From contig JACPWY010000025.1 in assembly GCA_016196825.1 (NCBI GenBank), forward strand, positions 1 through 64,000: a stretch of DNA of 64,000 bases. The letters run 5' to 3'. The notes under the pieces were generated by a model. That model searched no databases. It was not told the origin of the DNA and saw only the letters and a list, made by a program, of their open reading frames with translations. The position numbers and the translations under genes were made by a program. Positions 54,780 through 62,498 of this stretch are shown piece after piece (the stretch's first letter is position 1; each line of letters begins with the position of its first letter). The DNA is from Deltaproteobacteria bacterium. Lineage in GTDB: Bacteria > Bdellovibrionota > FAC87 > UBA2466.

Positions 54780-56311
54780 CCGACTCCCCTGTCATTATCC
54801 TTGACTTTGGATCGCAATTCACCCAGCTCATCGCCCGCTCCGTGAGAGAGCTTGGGGTTTACTGCGAGATCGAGCCCTATTCGATTCGTCCGGAGAAGTT
54901 GCTGGGTCGCAATCCGCGCGCGCTCATTCTTTCTGGAGGCCCCGCGAGTGTTTATGCCGGCAATTCGCCTCAACTGAAATCAACCGTTTTTGACTCGGGC
55001 CTTCCCGTGATGGGCATTTGCTATGGGATGCAGCTTCTCTCGCACATTAAAAAGGGACGTGTCGCTTCGGCCAATAGCCGTGAATATGGCCATAGCGAGA
55101 TGGAGATTCTGAAGAACGATGGGCTCTTTGATGGCTTTTCCGTGGGTGAAAAACAGCCGGTGTGGATGAGTCATGGTGATAGCGTTGTCGATGCGCCTGA
55201 GGGAGCCGTGATCACCGCTCGCAGCACGCGCTGCCCTGTTGTTGGGTATCAACTAGGCACTTTCTATGGCGTGCAATTTCACCCCGAGGTGGCCCACACC
55301 CAGATCGGTTCGCGGCTCTTCTCTAATTTTCTGTTCAAGATTGCAGGGCTAAAACCCAATTGGAAGGTCGAGGATGTCCTTGAGACGAAGGCGCGTGAGA
55401 TTCGCGCCCAGGTGAGGGAATGCAATGTGATTGGCGGCGTGAGTGGCGGGGTCGATTCGTCGGTCCTTGCGCTCTTTTTAAGCCGGGTGCTTGGGAAGCA
55501 GTTCCACCCGATCCTCGTCGACAACGGCCTTTTGCGCCACGAAGAGGCCAAGCAGGTGAAGGCGGAGCTCACTGCTCAGGGCGTGAATCTGAAAGTGGTT
55601 GACGCCTCGAAACTCTTTTTGGGCCGCCTCGCTAAGACGACGAACCCTGAGACCAAACGAAAGATTATCGGCAAGACCTTCATCGAGGTCTTTGAAAAAG
55701 AATGCAGGCGCATCAAGAATGCGAAGTTTCTCGCGCAGGGTACCCTCTATCCCGACGTGATCGAGAGCGTATCTGTCAAAGGGCCGAGCCACACTATCAA
55801 GACCCACCACAACGTCGGTGGTCTGCCAAAGCGTCTGAAGCTAGGGCTTGTGGAGCCGTTTCGCGAGCTCTTCAAGGATGAGGTCAGGGTCCTGGGCCGG
55901 CAACTCGGCCTAAGCCAGGAATTGAGCCAGCGTCACCCGTTCCCTGGGCCAGGGCTTGCCGTGCGCATCCTTGGACGTGTGACACCCGACAGACTCAAAG
56001 TGCTTCGTCAGGCGGATGTCATTTTCACCGAAGAGCTGAGACGTCAGAAACTTTACAACGAGATTTGGCAGGCCTTTACGGTGCTCTTGCCCGTGCAGAG
56101 CGTCGGTGTGATGGGCGACGCACGCACCTACGAATCGGTGTTGGCGCTTCGGGCGGTGACCTCGCGCGACGGCATGACCGCCGATTGGTACGGCTTTAGC
56201 AAAGAGGCCTTGAGCATCATTTCCAATCGCATTGTGAACGAAGTCCGCGGGGTGAACCGCGTCGTGTACGACGTGTCGAGCAAGCCGCCCGCGACCATCG
56301 AGTGGGAGTAG
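54776..56311 (+). CDS. guaA: GMP synthase (glutamine-hydrolysing)
   Basis: The 511-aa enzyme carries a class I glutamine amidotransferase domain (Cys82 in GICYGMQLL; His and Glu in FHPEVAHT), an ATP pyrophosphatase domain with SGGVDSS and the C-terminal dimerisation domain ending KPPATIEWE. It converts XMP, glutamine and ATP to GMP. It overlaps guaB, which makes its substrate. The next gene begins 32 bases later on the same strand. Confidence 0.99.
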   Translation: MTDSPVIILDFGSQFTQLIARSVRELGVYCEIEPYSIRPEKLLGRNPRALILSGGPASVYAGNSPQLKSTVFDSGLPVMGICYGMQLLSHIKKGRVASANSREYGHSEMEILKNDGLFDGFSVGEKQPVWMSHGDSVVDAPEGAVITARSTRCPVVGYQLGTFYGVQFHPEVAHTQIGSRLFSNFLFKIAGLKPNWKVEDVLETKAREIRAQVRECNVIGGVSGGVDSSVLALFLSRVLGKQFHPILVDNGLLRHEEAKQVKAELTAQGVNLKVVDASKLFLGRLAKTTNPETKRKIIGKTFIEVFEKECRRIKNAKFLAQGTLYPDVIESVSVKGPSHTIKTHHNVGGLPKRLKLGLVEPFRELFKDEVRVLGRQLGLSQELSQRHPFPGPGLAVRILGRVTPDRLKVLRQADVIFTEELRRQKLYNEIWQAFTVLLPVQSVGVMGDARTYESVLALRAVTSRDGMTADWYGFSKEALSIISNRIVNEVRGVNRVVYDVSSKPPATIEWE

Positions 56312-56343
56312 CCCAAACCCGCGATCTTGGTTAGGATACGCCC

Positions 56344-57129
56344 ATGATGTCGACTACCGATCTGGGCGCGCTCGCCGAAAGTCTTCGCAGCGCTCAGGAA
56401 TTGAGGAGCCCAATCGCCCCATTAACCACTGCCCATCCGCAAATGACGGAAGAGGATGCGTATGAGATCCAGTGGATGAACGCGGCGAATGCTTTGCGCT
56501 CTGGCCACCGTGTGGTCGGGTACAAGATTGGCCTCACGAGCCGCGAGGCGCAAAAACATTTTCAGGTGTTTAAGCCCGATTATGGCCACCTCTTTGAGGA
56601 GATGGCGGTGGGTTGCGGCGGGGCCACTCCCAGAGAGAAGTTGATCCAACCCAAGATCGAAGGGGAGATCGCTTTTGTGCTGGGGCGCGATCTGCAGGGG
56701 CCTGGCGTGACTGCGGCGGATGTTTTGCGATCCATCGATTTTGTCGTGGGCTCTCTGGAGATTATCGATAGCCGCATTGAGAACTGGAAGATCAAGGCTG
56801 CCGACACTATCGCCGACAATGGCTCGTCGGCGCTTTTTGTGTTGGGGCCGCAGAGGCGATCGATTCAGGGGTTGGATTTGGCAACCATCGGCATGGCGCT
56901 TTCGCAAAATGGCGAGGTGATGGTGACCGCTTCAGGGGCTGCGGTAATGGGGAATCCGGTCAACGCCGTAGTGGTTCTGGCCAATGAATTGGGCACTCGC
57001 AACATCGGGCTCAGGGCTGGTCAGGTGATTCTTTCGGGATCTTTGGGCGGAATGATTACTGTCGCGAAAGGAGATTCCTATACAGCAGAGTTTTTGAGTC
57101 TCGGGAGGGTCGATGTCTCCTTCACCTGA
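56344..57129 (+). CDS. 2-keto-4-pentenoate hydratase-like protein (MhpD/DmpE family)
   Basis: The 261-aa protein has GYKIGLTSREAQKHFQVF, EGEIAFVLGRDL with the metal-binding Glu pair, and DSRIENWKIKAADTIADN, the pattern of the fumarylacetoacetase-fold hydratase/decarboxylase family of meta-cleavage pathways. It overlaps by 17 bases a paralogue of the same length. The other genes of an aromatic meta-cleavage pathway are not in this window, so its substrate is not known. An AGGA site precedes ATG 56344. Confidence 0.85.
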   Translation: MMSTTDLGALAESLRSAQELRSPIAPLTTAHPQMTEEDAYEIQWMNAANALRSGHRVVGYKIGLTSREAQKHFQVFKPDYGHLFEEMAVGCGGATPREKLIQPKIEGEIAFVLGRDLQGPGVTAADVLRSIDFVVGSLEIIDSRIENWKIKAADTIADNGSSALFVLGPQRRSIQGLDLATIGMALSQNGEVMVTASGAAVMGNPVNAVVVLANELGTRNIGLRAGQVILSGSLGGMITVAKGDSYTAEFLSLGRVDVSFT

Positions 57130-57898
57130 AGTCAAATTGAAGGAAATCGCTGAAGCCCTTCAGAGAGCGCGATTGGATAAGAATCCGATCCCGCAGTTTA
57201 CAAGCCAGATGCCTGACTTCTCCCTCGAGGACGCATACACCGTTCAGAATATCTGTCGTGAGTCAGATATTGGCGCTGGGCTTTCGATCGCCGGCTACAA
57301 GATGGGCCTCACGAGCAAAGCCAAGCAGCGCGATGTGAAGGTTTTTGAGCCCATCTCGGGTTATCTCACCGACAAGATGGAGTTGCCTCTGGGGCAGCCG
57401 ATGGAGACGGCGTCGCGCATCCACCCGCGCGTGGAGCCCGAGATCGCGGTCGTTATGAAGACCGCGGTGACTGGCGCTCACCGCATCACGGATCTCATTG
57501 GTGCTCTAGAGTTTGTGGGGCCCGCCATTGAGATTCTGGATTCCCGCTACAGGGATTTTGCGTTCCGCCTGCCCGATGTCGTGGCCGACAATACCTCGGC
57601 GAGCGGATTCATTCTCGGTACGACAAACTATCTGAACCGCCTCGACGACCTGCCGTTCTTGGGCGTCACGCTCATGAAAAATGGTGAGGTGCTTGAAACG
57701 GGCGCGCCGGCCGCGGTGCTCGGAAACCCGCTGATCTCTTTACTGCAGCTCGTGCAGACGCTCGAAAAGCGTAACCAAAGACTTGAGGCCGGCCAGGTCG
57801 TCCTCACCGGCGGCATCACAGCCTCTATCTCGGTGAAGGCCGCCGACTGGATTGAGATGACGATGCCGAGTAGCGTGATTCGGTTTCCGGTTATTTAG
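57113..57898 (+). CDS. 2-oxo-3-hexenedioate decarboxylase-like protein (DmpH family)
   Basis: The 261-aa protein is a paralogue of the upstream gene: GYKMGLTSKAKQRDVKVF, EPISGYLTDKMEL, VEPEIAVVMK and DSRYRDFAFRLPDVVADNTS. GYLTD fits the decarboxylase subgroup, which in Pseudomonas forms a complex with the hydratase. The start at 57113 lies within the upstream gene, so they are coupled. It overlaps by four bases the end of the convergent methyltransferase. Confidence 0.83.
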   Translation: MSPSPEVKLKEIAEALQRARLDKNPIPQFTSQMPDFSLEDAYTVQNICRESDIGAGLSIAGYKMGLTSKAKQRDVKVFEPISGYLTDKMELPLGQPMETASRIHPRVEPEIAVVMKTAVTGAHRITDLIGALEFVGPAIEILDSRYRDFAFRLPDVVADNTSASGFILGTTNYLNRLDDLPFLGVTLMKNGEVLETGAPAAVLGNPLISLLQLVQTLEKRNQRLEAGQVVLTGGITASISVKAADWIEMTMPSSVIRFPVI

Positions 57899-58608
57899 GT
57901 GAAGCGACTCTCAAAGGGATTGGGAATGGCGCGAGCTTTGGCTTTGAAGGCACGCAGATCGCGCTGCACCTCATCGCGATCGATGATGATTTTCTCAGAG
58001 TAGGCAAAGCTCCCCTCCCAGAAAAACCAGGCGGCAGCGACCTCGGCTCTCACGCGCTTAAGGAGCGGTTTTCTCAAATAGAACTGGCGGTAGGCGTGGA
58101 GCATCGCAGGTTTGAATTGAAAGGTAATCTCGGTGCCATTCACTTCGCACAACCAGCGGTGATGGTAATAGCCCGCGAAAAACGGCCGCTCGATTCCTCG
58201 CATGGATTCCACAAATCGGCTGGGAACCTCAACATAACCGGCCTTCGCGACTCGATTCAGTTCTCGACAGGCAAAGATCGGATCTCTGACATCCTCGAGA
58301 GTGTGGGAACACAATACAAAATCGAACTCCTTGTCCCGAAACGGCCACGGATTCGGTCCGCAGATGTCGAAGTTGAGAAAAGATTCAGCGGTGAAATATT
58401 CTGTGGGCCAGGCGCCAGCCCCGATCGCTCCAGCACGATTGCGGGTCGCATAGGGCATGATATCAACTATCACATCAGCCCGATTGAGCGGCGCATGCCA
58501 TCCACCCACATCCAACACCCGATGGTGCGGCTCGATAAATGAGGGTAACTTGTCGCGATTGGGTTGGAGCACAAGGGACACTGAATCGCCCCGTCCCCAT
58601 TTCGTCAA
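57895..58608 (-). CDS. Class I SAM-dependent methyltransferase (methyltransf_11-like)
   Basis: The 237-aa protein has a degenerate motif I (VLDVGGWHAPLNRADVIVD), then FDFVLCSHTLEDVRDP, a motif IV/V arrangement seen in methyltransf_11-type proteins that act on sugars or lipids. The first 25 residues could be an overextension: TTG 58608 is the first start, GTG 58581 an alternative. The acceptor is unknown. It is convergent with the hydratase pair and lies directly after the antitoxin gene on the same strand. Confidence 0.7.
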   Translation of the reverse strand: MTKWGRGDSVSLVLQPNRDKLPSFIEPHHRVLDVGGWHAPLNRADVIVDIMPYATRNRAGAIGAGAWPTEYFTAESFLNFDICGPNPWPFRDKEFDFVLCSHTLEDVRDPIFACRELNRVAKAGYVEVPSRFVESMRGIERPFFAGYYHHRWLCEVNGTEITFQFKPAMLHAYRQFYLRKPLLKRVRAEVAAAWFFWEGSFAYSEKIIIDRDEVQRDLRAFKAKARAIPNPFESRFT

Positions 58609-58620
58609 GGCAATGGCGGG

Positions 58621-58884
58621 CTAAGCAGCCGATTCGGTTTCAAGCTCCCAGCCGGGAAACACAAGTACAGCCGGGTGCACCTTCAACGCTCTTGCGACTA
58701 TCTTGGCCCGCTCAACTCCTAGTGCGATTCGGTTATTCTCAATGGCGGAGATAGTAGCCTGTGGAAGGCCCGACAGCTTAGACAAATCATTTTGGCTCAT
58801 CTCCTGAAGCTCCCGAATAATCCTCACGGACTCCCCAACGCTCACCTTGGCGTGAGGCCTAGCCTTGACATAATTTTTTCTCAT
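58621..58884 (-). CDS. HigA-like XRE-family antitoxin
   Basis: The 87-aa protein has a Cro/C1 helix-turn-helix (SVGESVRIIRELQEMSQNDL, then SGLPQATISAIENNRIALGV). ATG 58884 lies in a TGATG overlap with the toxin stop and has GGAGG five bases upstream. It should bind and neutralise the RelE-type toxin and repress their promoter. The N-terminal basic extension is short and the protein ends in an acidic tail. Confidence 0.87.
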   Translation of the reverse strand: MRKNYVKARPHAKVSVGESVRIIRELQEMSQNDLSKLSGLPQATISAIENNRIALGVERAKIVARALKVHPAVLVFPGWELETESAA

Positions 58885-59165
58885 CACTTCCTCCGATAGT
58901 CGTGCGCCGTCACATCAAACACAGCCACGTAGACTTCATCATTCACAACTTCATAAATAACTCGGTATTGAAGACCCAATCGAGATGAACGAAAACCGGC
59001 CCACTCGCCCTTCAGACTCTCATCATGGAGCCCCTTGATGAATCGCAACCCTTGCGGGCCGCTCATCCTCACAATGTCCTTCCATTTCTCGTACCGCATC
59101 ACGATCTCTTTCGGAGCCTTGGCTAAGCTCTTTGCCAGCTGCCGATGCTCAAAGACGCTCCACAT
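58884..59165 (-). CDS. RelE/HigB-family toxin
   Basis: The 93-aa protein reads LAKSLAKAPKEIVMRYEKWK and GEWAGFRSSRLGLQYRVIYEV, with the Arg/Tyr pattern of RelE/HigB mRNA interferases acting on the ribosome, and ends ENDVTAHDYRR-like (VTAHDYRRK). The toxin precedes the antitoxin, which is the higBA order. A TTGACA-N17-TATATA promoter is directly upstream. Confidence 0.87.
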   Translation of the reverse strand: MWSVFEHRQLAKSLAKAPKEIVMRYEKWKDIVRMSGPQGLRFIKGLHDESLKGEWAGFRSSRLGLQYRVIYEVVNDEVYVAVFDVTAHDYRRK

Positions 59166-59176
59166 ACTTAAATAGA

Positions 59177-59205
59177 TATATACTATATTTGGTATGTACT
59201 GTCAA
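59177..59205 (-). promoter_or_regulatory. Promoter and operator-like repeat of the HigBA-type module
   Basis: On the minus strand TTGACA (59200-59205) and TATATA (59177-59182) are 17 bases apart. Between and over them TACATAC and GTATATA face each other across eight bases (six of seven match), a likely antitoxin site. Confidence 0.65.
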
Positions 59206-59206
59206 G

Positions 59207-59649
59207 CTAGCGAGGCTCAAGGCCGTGGGATTCAAGGCAATTGCGGAACATGGGCGCATCGGGGTGACTCTGCATGTAGACCTTGCACGATTCGGGCAGC
59301 TGCCCTTTGCGCAGGAGCTCGGAACTGAGGAGGCTGAACATCGGGCCTGCTTGGGTCTCCTGATCGTCGTAAGGAATTATCTGAAGGGCGTAGTCTTGGT
59401 CACCGTCCGTGCTCCTTTGTGGTTTTTCACAAACACAGCTAGCTTCGTGTAAAGACCGTCAAACTTCTGCTTACAACAGGCGTTCACCGGAACCTTGAGA
59501 TTGTTGTAGGCGTCCTGATAATGAAAAATGGTGCGGGTTCGCTCGAAGGAATAGGTGTTGCGATCGAAGCGGACCTGAATCCGATAGGGCGTGCGATCGG
59601 CTGGCGCGCCGATAGCGAAAACCCCAAGTATTACGATAAGTTTTGTCAT
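59207..59649 (-). pseudogene. Small exported protein gene with a frameshift near 59425
   Basis: An ATG at 59649 opens a signal peptide (MTKLIVILGVFAIGAPA) and a frame with NACCKQKFDGLYTKLAVFVK. That frame stops at 59377 after an arginine- and threonine-rich nonsense-like tail. Read in the -1 frame from a run of five A (in GTGAAAAACC), the sequence instead continues as PQRSTDGDQDYALQIIPYDD and PDAPMFRNCLESHGLEPR to a TAG at 59207. The joined product would be about 145 aa with at least four Cys. It may be a decayed gene, a sequencing slip in the A-run or a programmed shift. Confidence 0.6.
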
Positions 59650-59790
59650 CCCAATAGTCTACCTGCGGGAGAACCCTCGCCCAAAACCTTCTTCTCAACG
59701 CGAATAGCCAGAAAAGTTTTTTGGAAGTGAACGCGGGTCAGTTTTTGGCCATAGAGGGGGCATAGTTTTTTTTGAAAAGGAGTAGTTCTC

Positions 59791-60594
59791 ATGAAGGTTC
59801 TCATTATCCCGTTGGCCCTCGCGACTCTGGCGCTCGCTGATTGCCCCAATTGCCCAGTCGAAAGCAAACCGTTTAAGAGCATCAAGGTGTTCAACGATCC
59901 CAAACCCTCCGTGCAGCGCCTGGATACGCCGAAGCCGTTCCCTGGCTCTAACGACTATAAGCCCTTCGACTACCACGGCAACTACAAGAAGTCCGACCAC
60001 AACAACAGGAACTATGACTACCATGATCCCGACTTCGGGATGCGCGACTACCACTACAAGGGTTATTACCCATCAGGCGATTACGATTACGATCACGACT
60101 CTAACTACGGCCATGGCTACCGAACACCTTCCGGTCGGTACGCGGAAAAAGACTATTCGTCTGATGACATGGAAAGCGACGGGTTCAGACCGCTCAACCG
60201 CAAAATTCGCTCGTTACCAATTCAGTCTCTGATTTTTGTCGATGCGCGCGTCACCAACGCAGTTGCCACCGCAGCGGGTACCAACGTCGCCGGTACAGTT
60301 GTCGAGGAACTTTCCGGGGGTGACGTGAGAGTTCGCTGGGACAATGACCGATTCGAACTCATCTCCGTTTGGAAAAAGGCAGCTCTTTCTCCGGGAGTGC
60401 CCGGGCTCGATGGAATTAGGAAAAACATGGTCGTGAAAACGATTGTGAACGACACCATGGGACGCGCTAAATATAAAGCCCGTGTCCGAGAGGTCTTCGC
60501 CAACGGCCGCATCTCCCTTGCGGTCGATGGCTTCGCTAGGCCGAGTCTCGATTGGAATGTCGATCAGGTCGCACCGTTCGAATCTCGGTACTAG
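59791..60594 (+). CDS. Exported protein with Tyr/Asp/His/Gly-rich low-complexity region
   Basis: The 267-aa protein has a signal peptide (ending LALAD) and CPNC just after the cleavage site. From residue 55 to 130 it is dominated by Tyr, Asp, Asn, His and Gly (YHGNYKKSDHNN, NYDYHDPDFGMRDYHYKGYY). The C-terminal 120 residues form a separate beta-rich part (VVEELSGGDVRVRW, VREVFANGRISLAVDGF) with SH3-like spacing. A strong AAGGAG site precedes ATG 59791. Function is unknown; surface or metal binding is possible. Confidence 0.65.
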   Translation: MKVLIIPLALATLALADCPNCPVESKPFKSIKVFNDPKPSVQRLDTPKPFPGSNDYKPFDYHGNYKKSDHNNRNYDYHDPDFGMRDYHYKGYYPSGDYDYDHDSNYGHGYRTPSGRYAEKDYSSDDMESDGFRPLNRKIRSLPIQSLIFVDARVTNAVATAAGTNVAGTVVEELSGGDVRVRWDNDRFELISVWKKAALSPGVPGLDGIRKNMVVKTIVNDTMGRAKYKARVREVFANGRISLAVDGFARPSLDWNVDQVAPFESRY

Positions 60595-60603
60595 CTCCCC
60601 AAA

Positions 60604-60876
60604 CTAACGGTGGCGCCGATGCCTGCGGCCGTGATGGCGGCCGCGGGGTCGGACCCCGTGACGATGGGCCGGCGCGTAGGCGTAGCGGCCTCGCCTCGGA
60701 CTGTAGCTCGCAAATCTTGAACCAAAATGCGGAAGATACGATAGGGCCTGACCAAGCGTCGGGATTCCGTGTCGGAAGGCCCCTCGGCGATGCATCGAGT
60801 AGCCGCCCCACGCAAGCGCAATTACGATCACCCAAGGGATCGCTTGATTGAACATCTGCTTTATCCGCCACATCAT
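60604..60876 (-). CDS. Small membrane protein with His/Arg-rich tail
   Basis: From ATG 60876 (GGAGGGTGG upstream) the 90-aa protein has one membrane helix (IPWVIVIALAWGGYS) and a basic tail rich in Arg, His and Tyr ending RGRHHGRRHRRHR. No family is recognised. The tail might bind nucleic acid, phosphate or metal. It is convergent with the low-complexity exported protein. Confidence 0.45.
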   Translation of the reverse strand: MMWRIKQMFNQAIPWVIVIALAWGGYSMHRRGAFRHGIPTLGQALSYLPHFGSRFASYSPRRGRYAYAPAHRHGVRPRGRHHGRRHRRHR

Positions 60877-61046
60877 AAGAAACCACCCTCCGGGCCACCG
60901 GGCCCCGGTTGTCCTCTTCGCAAATGCCATGCCCGGCGAAGACTCGGAGTTAACACCCAGATTTCATTAGGGCCATGGGGCCTGGCTTCAAATCGATGCT
61001 CACAAAAGTGTGTAGATTTGGTATACACAGGTGACAGAACACAGCC

Positions 61047-61601
61047 ATGAGCAAAGCCTTTACCAAAGAAAATGATTCCGATGACGACGACAGTTTGGAA
61101 GCAACCGAGCCTGCCATTCCGGCGGGGGCGAAGAACTACATCACGCCCCAAGGCGCTGAACGCCTCAGAACTGAGATGAAGCAGCTCCTCGACGTGGAGC
61201 GCCCGAAAATTGTCGAGACAGTGAGCTGGGCCGCGAGAAATGGCGACCGATCCGAAAATGGTGACTACATCTATGGTAAACGACGGTTGCGCGAGATCGA
61301 TCGCCGTATCCGTTTTCTCACGAAGCGCCTTGAGATAGCCGAAGTGGTAAATCCTCTCGAGGTGAAGTCGGACCGGGTGAAGTTTGGCGCTAGCGTGCGA
61401 ATCGTCGACGAAAAAGGCACTGAGAAGGCCTATTCCATCGTTGGAGTCGATGAGACCAACGTTAAGGCCGGCCACATCAGTTGGATCAGTCCCTTGGGAC
61501 GAGCTCTGCTCAACGCCCGCGTCGGCGACACGGTTACATTCCGCGCCCCGCAGGGCGAGGTTGAGCTTGAAATCCTCGCTGTCGAATACCGCCTTATTTG
61601 A
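61047..61601 (+). CDS. greB: Transcription elongation factor GreB
   Basis: The 184-aa protein has the Gre coiled coil with NGDRSENGDYIYGKRRLREI, the acidic tip DxxE-type residues that stimulate RNA cleavage by stalled RNA polymerase, and the FKBP-like C-terminal domain (YSIVGVDETN, ISPLGRALLNARVGDTV). The GreB-type IYGKRRLRE separates it from GreA. The N-terminus has an acidic extension of about 25 residues (SDDDDSLEATEP). It is convergent by eight bases with the lipoprotein gene. Confidence 0.92.
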   Translation: MSKAFTKENDSDDDDSLEATEPAIPAGAKNYITPQGAERLRTEMKQLLDVERPKIVETVSWAARNGDRSENGDYIYGKRRLREIDRRIRFLTKRLEIAEVVNPLEVKSDRVKFGASVRIVDEKGTEKAYSIVGVDETNVKAGHISWISPLGRALLNARVGDTVTFRAPQGEVELEILAVEYRLI

Positions 61602-62322
61602 ACTCGGGCACGTTGTAGGAGTAAGTCTGGCCGTTGGGAACACCCAACTCGTCGACATCCTCTAGATTGAGTGTCAGCGCCGTCAAATCATCGATCTCAG
61701 TCGGTGGTTTATTCGATTGGAAGATGTAGCGCCAGGAATCCGCGGTCACCACGATGCTGGTCACACGACAAACAGAATTGTGACAGGCCACCTGCGGGCC
61801 CCAATCCAAGGTGGCGATAGCAGCGCACACCTCCTGCCCATCCGCACTCGAGAGAAAGGGATGGATCCTCCATTGAGACGCGAAAGTTTTCCCGCGTGTG
61901 AAGGTGGCCTTGAAGGTGATGGACTGAGGGTCCGCCGGCGCCACTTCAAAGCTCAAGGTCGTGCGAAACAGATCGTTGAGGTCCTCGGTGCCGTCGGGAC
62001 TCTTGTAATTGGGAGAATAGAACGCGATCGGTTCCGGACTCCACGGCCGGTCGGCCCGAAATCGCTTGTCATTCAAAACAAGTTCGCAGCGTTTATTGCC
62101 TCGCGTGTCTTGAATACCCTTAACACCCACCTTGACTACTGCGTCGTACACGGGTTGCCCCTTCACCTGAAGGATCGCAACCTGGATCCAGCGCGCGGGA
62201 ATAATATCGCCCGGCCCCGGCGGATCAAAACCCGGATCACCCGCATAAATGGAGTCATGGTCTCCACAACCCACCAACACTGCTCCCAAGACGAGCCCAA
62301 CTAGAAATCGAGGCGCGAACAT
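61594..62322 (-). CDS. Lipoprotein of unknown function
   Basis: The 242-aa protein has a lipoprotein signal ending VLVGC (about Cys19), then an Asp/Gly/Pro-rich linker and a beta-rich body with paired Cys (ADGQEVCAAIATL, VACHNSVCRVTS). ATG 62322 was chosen; GTG 62331 also fits, with GGGG upstream of both. No family is recognised. It overlaps the 3' end of greB and is divergent from the acyl-CoA dehydrogenase; direct repeats lie in the gap. Confidence 0.6.
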   Translation of the reverse strand: MFAPRFLVGLVLGAVLVGCGDHDSIYAGDPGFDPPGPGDIIPARWIQVAILQVKGQPVYDAVVKVGVKGIQDTRGNKRCELVLNDKRFRADRPWSPEPIAFYSPNYKSPDGTEDLNDLFRTTLSFEVAPADPQSITFKATFTRGKTFASQWRIHPFLSSADGQEVCAAIATLDWGPQVACHNSVCRVTSIVVTADSWRYIFQSNKPPTEIDDLTALTLNLEDVDELGVPNGQTYSYNVPEFK

Positions 62323-62385
62323 AGCGTACACCCCTGTCTGGCCTTACTGATCGAAACTCGGACAACTACTAGGCAAGTAATATGC

Positions 62386-62415
62386 CACCCCCCTGGGACG
62401 TGAACCACCCCCCTT
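62386..62415. promoter_or_regulatory. Pair of 10-bp direct repeats between divergent genes
   Basis: CCACCCCCCT occurs at 62386-62395 and again at 62406-62415, exactly 20 bases apart (two helical turns), in the gap between the lipoprotein and the acyl-CoA dehydrogenase. It resembles a tandem protein-binding site; the binding protein is unknown. Confidence 0.4.
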
Positions 62416-62498
62416 TCGAGGTCAGTTAACGACATTTTGTGGCACGCCAGGTGACAAAACACAATCGTTAGATCTACAAAGTCGCTCAAGGAGTCACC

